Shown here: one piece after another, positions 1 through 5,169 of the stretch
Layout: every line of letters begins with the position of its first letter
Numbering within the stretch: position 1 is the first letter of the stretch
Notes under the pieces: generated by a model
Told to the model about the DNA's origin: nothing
Databases searched by the model: none
The model's input: the letters and a program-made list of their open reading frames with translations, nothing else
Program-made: the position numbers and the translations under genes
Source of the DNA: Bacteroidales bacterium
GTDB lineage: Bacteria > Bacteroidota > Bacteroidia > Bacteroidales > B18-G4
NCBI GenBank assembly: GCA_023145125.1
Contig: JAGLEK010000591.1
Span: 1-5,169 of the forward strand
Length of the DNA: 5,169 nt
Direction of reading: 5' to 3'

Positions 1-848
1 AAAATATTATCAATAAAGAAAAGAATATCGCGCCCGCCGGATTTTTCGTCGCCATCACGGAAATATTCTGCCAGTGTAAGTCCTGAAAGTGCAACCCTGG
101 CACGTGCTCCGGGAGGTTCATTCATCTGGCCAAACACCAGCGTAGCCTGCGATTCTGCCAATTCCTTCTTATCAACTTTAGAAAGATCCCAGCCACCCTT
201 TTCCATGTCATCGGTAAATTCCTTTCCGTATCTGATAACGCCTGATTCGATCATTTCCCTCAGCAGGTCGTTCCCTTCACGTGTACGTTCACCAACACCG
301 CCAAAAACAGAAAGCCCTGAATAGCGTTTTGCGATATTGTTGATCAATTCCATTATGATCACCGTTTTGCCAACACCGGCGCCCCCAAACAGTCCGATCT
401 TACCGCCTTTGGCGTATGGTTCAATAAGGTCGATAACCTTGATCCCGGTAAAAAGCACCTCTTTGGAGGTAGAAAGATTTTCGAACAGAGGCGGGTCACG
501 GTGTATAGGGTATGAAGTTTCAGTCTTAATTTCACCCAGGCCATCAATTGTCTGGCCAATCACATTAAACAGGCGGCCCTTGATCTCATCACCGGTAGGC
601 ATGGAAATAGGTTCTCCGGTATTGATCACATCCATTCCACGGCGAAGGCCGTCGGTTGAATCCATGGCAATAGTCCGTACGGTACTTTCGCCAATATCCT
701 GCTGGCATTCCAGAACAATTACAGTACCCTCTTTATTGGTTACTTCAAGTGCATCATAAATATTCGGAAGATATGACTCATCATCAAAGGCTACATCAAC
801 TACCGGACCGATAACCTGTGAGATAACGCCTTTTGCTTTTTCGTTCAT
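1..848 (-). CDS. atpD: F1Fo ATP synthase beta subunit, C-terminus beyond the left edge
   Basis: Catalytic beta subunit of the F1 sector of ATP synthase, acting on the cytoplasmic face of the inner membrane. The frame from ATG at 848 stays open to the window edge: 282 complete codons plus two bases, of roughly 500 expected. Residues 1-80 form the N-terminal beta-barrel (GVISQVIGPVVDVAF at 7-21). The P-loop GGAGVGKT is at 155-162 (nt 363-386), with Lys161 and Thr162 for phosphate and Mg. GVGERTREGNDL (184-195) carries the Glu187-Arg188 pair, where the Glu matches the family's catalytic base. GQMNEPPGARARVAL follows at 240-254, and the Walker B strand ILFFIDNIF ends at the cut, with Asp280. Compared with E. 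coli beta from memory, about 27 extra residues lie between ESGVI (201-205) and the QATLVFGQ strand, and about five more near 264-271. No Shine-Dalgarno is visible before the ATG. The gene is 156 bp downstream of lspA and probably has its own promoter. atpC may follow outside the window, as in many Bacteroidota, but this is not seen. Confidence 0.97.
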   Translation of the reverse strand, partial: MNEKAKGVISQVIGPVVDVAFDDESYLPNIYDALEVTNKEGTVIVLECQQDIGESTVRTIAMDSTDGLRRGMDVINTGEPISMPTGDEIKGRLFNVIGQTIDGLGEIKTETSYPIHRDPPLFENLSTSKEVLFTGIKVIDLIEPYAKGGKIGLFGGAGVGKTVIIMELINNIAKRYSGLSVFGGVGERTREGNDLLREMIESGVIRYGKEFTDDMEKGGWDLSKVDKKELAESQATLVFGQMNEPPGARARVALSGLTLAEYFRDGDEKSGGRDILFFIDNI

Positions 849-869
849 AATATTCAGGGAAATTTTTCG

Positions 870-877
870 CAAAGATA
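870..877 (-). promoter_or_regulatory. Candidate Bacteroidota-type -7 promoter element for atpD
   Basis: Read on the minus strand, TATCTTTG matches the Bacteroidota primary sigma factor -7 consensus TAnnTTTG at every fixed base. It ends 21 bases before the atpD ATG, so a start a few bases downstream would leave a short leader of about 10-17 nt. At the usual 19-21 bp upstream there is no clear TTG or TTTG -33 element: the bases near 898-905 read GGCTTA-like on the minus strand. The surrounding DNA is very AT-rich. The position, just before the first codon of a gene separated from its upstream neighbour, supports the call. The missing -33 box lowers confidence. Confidence 0.5.
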
Positions 878-966
878 AAATATTATATGATTCTCTATAA
901 GCCGGGGAAGGGTTTTTTTAGAATTTTTCCAAATAAGGAATTCAACTAATGGACCTCAAAGCCTCA

Positions 967-981
967 TAGTCATTTTGACTA
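967..981 (-). terminator. Small hairpin downstream of lspA, possible weak transcription end
   Basis: The minus-strand RNA would read UAGUCA-AAA-UGACUA, a perfect 6-bp stem with a 3-nt loop, 23 bases after the lspA stop codon. It could mark the end of the ileS - dksA-like - lspA transcript. However, the stem is AU-rich and no U-tract follows (the next bases read UGAGGCUUUG), so it does not fit a classical intrinsic terminator. It may be a 3' stability stem or chance. Confidence 0.2.
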
Positions 982-1004
982 AAGGGAAGTAAAAGTGCAT
1001 TTAA

Positions 1005-1610
1005 TTATTTCTTAAAAAACTTCCTCTGGAAAACGATCAGTATGAACACTCCCGTGGTTATAGCCGAGTCGGCAATATTAAAAACAGGACGGAAAAAGAT
1101 AAATGAGTCGCCACCTTTCCACGGAAACCATTCCGGATAGGTTCCATACAGGATAGGAAAGTAGAACATATCGACAACCTCACCATGAAGGAACCCTCCG
1201 TATCCTCCGCCCTCAGGCAAAAAGCTTGCAATGGTATGAAAGCTGCTCTGTGAAAATAGCAAGCCATAAAACGCACTGTCGACAATATTGCCTAGTGCAC
1301 CGACAAAGATCAGTGAAATACTAAAGATCAGGCCTTTGTTTGAGCGCATCCGGGACAGATAGAAAAGATACCATCCAATGATAATGATAGCAATTATCCT
1401 GAAGATGCTGAGTGCAAGTTTCCCAAATCCACCACCCAGGGTCATGCCGAAAGCCATGCCTTCATTTTCCGTAAAATGTATCAGGAACCAGTTACCAATA
1501 ACAGAATACTCCTGCCCAAGGTACATATTGGTTTTGGTCCAGACCTTTAAAACCTGGTCAACCAGCAATACAATGAAAATTGTAAGGAAGATTATATAAG
1601 ACCTTTTCAC
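1005..1610 (-). CDS. lspA: Lipoprotein signal peptidase (signal peptidase II)
   Basis: Inner-membrane aspartyl protease that cleaves the signal peptide of diacylglyceryl-modified prolipoproteins, after Lgt and before Lnt in lipoprotein maturation; the family is the target of globomycin. The protein has 201 residues (E. coli LspA has 164). Four hydrophobic segments are visible at about 6-24, 65-87, 93-112 and 178-197. Family motifs in order: D18-x3-K22; NEGMAFG at 49-55; Arg71; GALGNIVDS at 104-112; VVDM at 145-148; FNIADSAI at 177-184. Asp147 and Asp181 correspond to the catalytic dyad. Relative to E. coli, about 27 residues are added between Asp111 and Asp147 (Gly-rich near 134-139) and about 16 between the two catalytic aspartates (aromatic-rich, YPEWFPWKGG). 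Position 112 is Ser where GNxxDR is usual. The start is GTG at 1610: no in-frame ATG lies between it and the upstream stop, and MKRSYI leads straight into the first membrane helix. No clear Shine-Dalgarno is seen. It lies 59 bp after the dksA-like gene, probably cotranscribed. Confidence 0.96.
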   Translation of the reverse strand: MKRSYIIFLTIFIVLLVDQVLKVWTKTNMYLGQEYSVIGNWFLIHFTENEGMAFGMTLGGGFGKLALSIFRIIAIIIIGWYLFYLSRMRSNKGLIFSISLIFVGALGNIVDSAFYGLLFSQSSFHTIASFLPEGGGYGGFLHGEVVDMFYFPILYGTYPEWFPWKGGDSFIFFRPVFNIADSAITTGVFILIVFQRKFFKK

Positions 1611-1669
1611 AATATATTCCGGATTATCAGAAGTGTATATAATAAATAATAAGAATTGCTGCCGGAATA

Positions 1670-2071
1670 TTACTTATACTGATTCTTCTTGGCATCAATG
1701 CTCAGTGTAGCATGGGGTACGCTTCTCAGGCGCTCCTTAGGGATCAGTTTTCCGGTTGCCCTGCAAATACCATAGGTTTCATTCTCGATCCTGACAAGTG
1801 CATTTTCCAGGTTCTGAATAAACTTACTTTGCCTTGCTGCCAGCCTGCTATTCTCCTCTTTAGAGAGTACCTGATAGCCTTCTTCAAGCACCTTAAAGGT
1901 TGGAGAAGTATCGTTAGTACCATGCTCATTGGCATTGGTGTATGCCTCGGTAAGCAACTCCAGATCGTTGCGGGCTTTTTCCAGCTTATTATCAATAATC
2001 GCTTTGAATTCCGCAAGTTCCTCATCGGAATACCGTGTTTTTTTCTCGTCTTTATTTTCCTTCTTTGCCAT
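1670..2071 (-). CDS. TraR/DksA-family protein with degenerate zinc finger
   Basis: A 133-residue protein of the DksA/TraR type. Classical DksA enters the RNA polymerase secondary channel and, with ppGpp, adjusts promoter activity; whether this member does so is inference. Residues 1-13 are a Lys-rich charged leader. About 17-100 are charged and helix-prone, consistent with the coiled coil. The C-terminal module begins at YGICRATGKLI (100-110) and continues RLRSVPHATLSI (114-125), matching the family's YGxCxxCGxxI..RLxAxPxAxxC pattern. Of the four zinc ligands (C-x2-C-x17-C-x2-C) only Cys103 remains; Thr106, Ser124 and Ala127 fill the other positions in exact register, so zinc binding as in DksA is unlikely. 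The tip motif DxxDxA of E. coli DksA is not evident in the 50-66 region. ATG at 2071 is preceded by AGGAG. It sits between ileS (26 bp upstream) and lspA (59 bp downstream), an arrangement recalled from Bacteroidota, where such genes are sometimes annotated DnaK suppressor. Sure of the family, unsure of function. Confidence 0.9.
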   Translation of the reverse strand: MAKKENKDEKKTRYSDEELAEFKAIIDNKLEKARNDLELLTEAYTNANEHGTNDTSPTFKVLEEGYQVLSKEENSRLAARQSKFIQNLENALVRIENETYGICRATGKLIPKERLRSVPHATLSIDAKKNQYK

Positions 2072-2073
2072 AA

Positions 2074-2078
2074 CTCCT
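2074..2078 (-). promoter_or_regulatory. Shine-Dalgarno-like AGGAG before the dksA-like gene
   Basis: The minus strand reads TAGGAG-TT-ATG, so an AGGAG core ends two bases before the start codon. This is closer than the usual 5-9 bases, which may make it weak or coincidental. It is the only strong Shine-Dalgarno-like match before any of the three starts in the window, and it supports the ATG at 2071. Confidence 0.35.
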
Positions 2079-2097
2079 ACTATTTAGAATTACACAA

Positions 2098-5000
2098 TCA
2101 GACCTTCTCTATTATAATACGTGCCTCAAGCTTGTCTGCAAGTTCAACCCGGATAATTTGGTCTTCCGGTAGCTCTTCTGTCAGATCAAGTGATTCGGTC
2201 AGGGTCTCTGAACAAATATAGTCATAATTGTTCTGGATTGCTTCACTTATTTTACTGTTTTTTTCAATTTTCAGGATGATCTTGTCCGTAACCTCAAAAC
2301 CTTTGTCTTTACGAAGGTTCTGTATCCTGTTCACGAGGTCACGGGCAATGCCTTCCTCAATTAATTCCGGTGTCAGGGTAACGTCTAGAGCCACGGTTAA
2401 ATTGCCCATTCCGCTGATCAGCCAACCGGGGATGTCCCGGGTAATGATATCAACATCACTTAAGAGGATCTCCACTTCCCGGCCATCTATCCCGATCATG
2501 CACTTTTCGTCATTCTCGATCTTTGCAATATCTTCCTCGGTGAATGCATTTACTGCAGCAGCGATCTGCTTCATCATCTTGCCATATTTAGGGCCAAGTG
2601 CCTTAAAATTGGGTTTAACACTTTTTACCAGAACACCGGTAGTATCCTGCAAATATTCAAGTTCCTTAACATTCACCTCGGAAAGAATAAGGTTTTCAAC
2701 AGCTTTCAGTTGTTTCTCAAACTTTTCGTCAACCACCGGGATCATGATCTTGTTCAGGGGCTGCCTTACCCTGATATTTGACCTTTTCCTCAGCGACAAT
2801 ACCATAGATGAGAATTTCTGCGCCATCTGCATGCGCTCTTCCAGGTCCTTATCGATCATACTGTCATCTTTCTCCGGGAATTCAGTCAGGTGAACAGAAT
2901 CCATGTTATCCCTTCCGGTAACTTCATTCAGATCGATAAACAAGCGTTCCGTGTAGAATGGTGCTATGGGTGCCGAAAGCCTGGCCACTACATTCAGGCA
3001 TTTGTAAAGAGTCTGATAGGCAGATATCTTTTCACTGCTGTACTCCCCTTTCCAAAAACGCCTTCTGCTTAGCCTTACGTACCAATTGCTGAGGTGATCG
3101 TTCACAAATTCTGCGATGGCGCGACCGGCACGGGAAGACTCATAATTATTATATGCCTCATCCACAATTTCAATGAGGGAGTTCAATTCGGAAAGTATCC
3201 ATCGGTCGATCTCAGGCCGCTTGTCTGCCGGAATATCATCCTCAGCATAGGTAAACCCGTCGATATTTGCATACAATGCAAAGAAAGCATATGTGTTGTA
3301 AAGAGTACCAAAGAACTTCCGTTGTACTTCCCTTATATTGTCACTATCGAATTTCAGGTTATCCCAGGGCTGGGAGTTGGTCATCATATACCATCGGGTG
3401 GCATCCGGGCCATATTGCTGGATCGTATCAAATGGGTCCACGGCATTGCCCAGCCTTTTCGACATCTTATTTCCGTCCTTATCAAGAACAAGCCCATTGG
3501 CAACGCAGGTCTTATATGACACACCATCGAACAGCATCACAGCAATGGCATGGAGTGTAAAGAACCATCCCCTGGTCTGATCAACACCCTCAGCAATAAA
3601 GTCGGAGGGGAAGTAGTTTTCCAGGTGTTTATTTTCAAAGGGATAATGGAACTGGGCATATGGCATGGCCCCGCTATCGAACCATACATCGATCAGTTCG
3701 GGTTCACGGAACATCTTCTTTCCCGACGGTGAAACCAGTATGATGTTGTCAACAAACGGCCTGTGCAGATCGAAAGTATCATAGTTTTCCTTCGACATAT
3801 CACCCTTCCGGTAGCCTGCCATCGGGCTTTTATCCATATAGCCGGCTACAATCGACTTTTCAAGTTCTTCGTTCAGCTGATCGGCCGAGCCGATGCAAAT
3901 TTCCTCTGTCCTGTCTTCCGTAACCCAGATCGGCAATGGGGTTCCCCAGAACCTGGACCTTGAAAGGTTCCAGTCGACCAGGTTTTCGAGCCAGTTACCG
4001 AAACGTCCGGAACCTGTAGATGCCGGCTTCCAATTAATGGTTTTATTGAGCTCTATCATGCGATCCTTATAAGCTGTGGTCTTAACAAACCAGCTGTCGA
4101 GTGGATAATACAGGATAGGCTTATCAGTCCGCCAGCAATGTGGATAGGAGTGCTCGTATTTTTCAGTTTTAAATGCCTTGTTTCCCTTCTTGAGCTTTAC
4201 GATGATATCGATATCCACAGGATCAGCAGCATTTTCAGGATCGTAATCCGCTGCATATTCATTTTTTACGTAACGGCCGGCAAATTCTCCCATGGCTTCA
4301 ACAAACCTGCCTTGCTTGTTGACCATGGTTAGTGAACCAATGCCATTTTCCCTGCCTACCTTGAAGTCATCTGCACCAAAGCTCGGTGCAATGTGCACGA
4401 TGCCGGTACCATCTTCAGTGGTAACAAAATCGGCAGTCACTACCCTGAAGGCATCCCCGTCTTCGGGTTGGGCATAAGGCAGCAATTGTTCATAATTGAT
4501 ACCTGCCAATTCTGCTCCGCTATATTCACCAACCACCTTGAAAGGAATTGCTTTTTGTCCCGATTCATATTCATCCAGGCTCAATTCAGCATTTTTTTCG
4601 GGAAAATAGCTGCCAAAAAGATCTTTGGCAACAATCACAGTGATCGGCAGGCCGGTATAAGTATTATATGTCTGCACCAGCTGGTATTTTATCTTTTTCC
4701 CAACAGCCAGGGCAGTGTTGGAAGGAAGTGTCCAGGCTGTAGTGGTCCACGCCAGGAAGTACATATCGCCATGAGTGTTCCTGAAGAGGAAGACAGACTT
4801 TTCATCCTTCACCACCTTAAATTGTGCAACAACAGTAGTATCCTTAACGTCACGATAGCATCCGGGGAGGTTAAGCTCGTGTGAGCTCAGGCCGGTTCCC
4901 GCGGCGGGTGAATACGGTTGTATGGAGTACCCCTTATAAAGGAGCTTTTTGTCATACAGTTTCTTCAGCAGCCACCATACCGTTTCAATATATTTGTTAT

Positions 5001-5169
5001 CGAATGTGATATAAGGGTTATCCAGATCAACCCAATACCCCATTTCCACTGTCAGCTCATCCCATTGGTCTTTATATTTCATCACCTCGGTACGGCAGGC
5101 CCGGTTATAATCTTCCACACTGATCTTGCTGCCGATGTCTTCCTTGGTAATGCCCAGGGTTTTTTCAAC
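2098..5169 (-). CDS. ileS: Isoleucyl-tRNA synthetase, N-terminus beyond the right edge
   Basis: Cytoplasmic class I synthetase that charges tRNA-Ile and hydrolyses mischarged Val-tRNA-Ile. The frame is open from 5169 to the TGA at 2098-2100: 1023 codons visible. Roughly the first 100 residues, with the HIGH-type ATP-binding motif, lie outside. Numbering from 5169, the CP1 editing domain holds WTTTAWTLPSN (141-151) and GTGIVHIAPSFGADD (254-268), whose final Asp pair includes the conserved editing aspartate. HCWRTDKP (344-351) and SRSRFWGTPLPIW (403-415) lead back into the catalytic core, followed by DVWFDSG (494-500), EGVDQTRGWFF (527-537) and the KMSKR loop (568-572; nt 3454-3468). NWYVRLSRRRFW (695-706) opens the anticodon-binding domain. 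The C-terminus ends ARIIIEKV without the cysteine zinc module seen in E. coli IleRS. KMSKR, DQTRGWF and NWYVR..RRR resemble the eukaryote-like type 2 enzymes. The GTG codon at 5118 is internal: the preceding residues (VEKTLGITKEDIG) also fit the family. It probably heads the transcript with the dksA-like gene and lspA; its promoter is not in view. Confidence 0.98.
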   Translation of the reverse strand, partial: VEKTLGITKEDIGSKISVEDYNRACRTEVMKYKDQWDELTVEMGYWVDLDNPYITFDNKYIETVWWLLKKLYDKKLLYKGYSIQPYSPAAGTGLSSHELNLPGCYRDVKDTTVVAQFKVVKDEKSVFLFRNTHGDMYFLAWTTTAWTLPSNTALAVGKKIKYQLVQTYNTYTGLPITVIVAKDLFGSYFPEKNAELSLDEYESGQKAIPFKVVGEYSGAELAGINYEQLLPYAQPEDGDAFRVVTADFVTTEDGTGIVHIAPSFGADDFKVGRENGIGSLTMVNKQGRFVEAMGEFAGRYVKNEYAADYDPENAADPVDIDIIVKLKKGNKAFKTEKYEHSYPHCWRTDKPILYYPLDSWFVKTTAYKDRMIELNKTINWKPASTGSGRFGNWLENLVDWNLSRSRFWGTPLPIWVTEDRTEEICIGSADQLNEELEKSIVAGYMDKSPMAGYRKGDMSKENYDTFDLHRPFVDNIILVSPSGKKMFREPELIDVWFDSGAMPYAQFHYPFENKHLENYFPSDFIAEGVDQTRGWFFTLHAIAVMLFDGVSYKTCVANGLVLDKDGNKMSKRLGNAVDPFDTIQQYGPDATRWYMMTNSQPWDNLKFDSDNIREVQRKFFGTLYNTYAFFALYANIDGFTYAEDDIPADKRPEIDRWILSELNSLIEIVDEAYNNYESSRAGRAIAEFVNDHLSNWYVRLSRRRFWKGEYSSEKISAYQTLYKCLNVVARLSAPIAPFYTERLFIDLNEVTGRDNMDSVHLTEFPEKDDSMIDKDLEERMQMAQKFSSMVLSLRKRSNIRVRQPLNKIMIPVVDEKFEKQLKAVENLILSEVNVKELEYLQDTTGVLVKSVKPNFKALGPKYGKMMKQIAAAVNAFTEEDIAKIENDEKCMIGIDGREVEILLSDVDIITRDIPGWLISGMGNLTVALDVTLTPELIEEGIARDLVNRIQNLRKDKGFEVTDKIILKIEKNSKISEAIQNNYDYICSETLTESLDLTEELPEDQIIRVELADKLEARIIIEKV

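Larger units (their letters stand above)
849..1004. other. Intergenic region between lspA and atpD
   Basis: This 156-bp stretch is the only sizeable non-coding gap in the window. On the minus strand it begins after the lspA stop, contains a small perfect hairpin at 967-981, then a run of seven A's followed by a pyrimidine-rich patch (about 902-920), and ends with the AT-rich atpD promoter and leader. An imperfect inverted repeat at about 921-942 pairs GAATT..CC with GGAATTC, with three bulged T's. No ORF, tRNA or recognised riboswitch was seen here. Confidence 0.7.

Noticed and set aside
337..759. 140-codon plus-strand open frame opposite atpD
   Set aside because: It is antisense to the P-loop region of a highly conserved ATP synthase subunit. 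The proline/serine-rich translation is typical of a reverse-complement shadow.
836..848. Possible frameshift at the A-run near the atpD start
   Set aside because: Careful counting gives five A's after the G (ATG AAC GAA AAA GCA), which keeps the start codon in frame with the conserved GVISQVIGPVVDV segment.
921..942. Imperfect inverted repeat (GAATT..CC / GGAATTC) in the lspA-atpD gap
   Set aside because: It needs a three-base bulge, is AT-rich and has no U-tract in the coding direction. It is within what chance gives in AT-rich DNA.
1712..2221. 169-codon open frame on the plus strand opposite the dksA-like gene
   Set aside because: It lies almost wholly antisense to a well-supported family member and crosses into the ileS end. 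Its translation has no recognisable domain. It is a shadow of the coding frame.
4393..4884. 163-codon plus-strand open frame within ileS
   Set aside because: It is fully antisense to the conserved editing domain of IleRS, shows no recognisable motif and has no start signal.
5116..5118. GTG as the start of a 1006-residue IleRS
   Set aside because: The frame continues upstream to the window edge with family-typical residues, and the catalytic HIGH-type motif would be missing. It is an internal valine codon.
1..5169. Undescribed multi-gene system, mobile element, CRISPR array or RNA gene
   Set aside because: About 95% of the window is accounted for by four conserved genes. No direct repeats, terminal inverted repeats, tRNA-like folds or foreign-looking genes were seen on either strand.

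Overview
The window looks like a piece of ordinary chromosome from a member of the Bacteroidota (Bacteroidetes). The lineage is inferred from several features: an F1-ATPase beta subunit with an extra segment before Walker B, a lipoprotein signal peptidase with long extra loops, a DksA-family protein whose zinc finger has lost three of four cysteines, the order ileS - dksA-like - lspA, little use of Shine-Dalgarno sequences, and a TAnnTTTG-type promoter element upstream of atpD. I have run no database search, so the lineage rests on recall of these families.

All four genes are on the minus strand, so transcription runs from high to low coordinates. From right to left: (1) 5169-2098, ileS, isoleucyl-tRNA synthetase, missing its N-terminus (with the HIGH-type motif) beyond the right edge; (2) 2071-1670, a 133-residue TraR/DksA-family protein with a degenerate zinc finger; (3) 1610-1005, lspA, prolipoprotein signal peptidase II, with a GTG start; (4) 848-1, atpD, F1Fo ATP synthase beta subunit, which runs off the left edge just after the Walker B aspartate. 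Gaps are 26 bp (ileS/dksA-like), 59 bp (dksA-like/lspA) and 156 bp (lspA/atpD). The first three genes are probably one transcription unit. atpD probably has its own promoter within the 156-bp gap.

Functionally, ileS charges tRNA-Ile and edits mischarged tRNA. The DksA-like protein may bind RNA polymerase as a secondary-channel regulator. LspA removes signal peptides from lipoprotein precursors in the inner membrane. AtpD is the catalytic subunit of ATP synthase. The first three link translation, transcription control and envelope biogenesis only loosely; I see no dedicated pathway joining them.

I found no RNA genes, mobile elements, CRISPR arrays, long repeats or phage genes, and no sign of a novel system. 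The points most worth a second look are the cysteine-poor DksA-like protein, the eukaryote-like (type 2) character of the IleRS, and the lineage-type insertions in LspA and AtpD.
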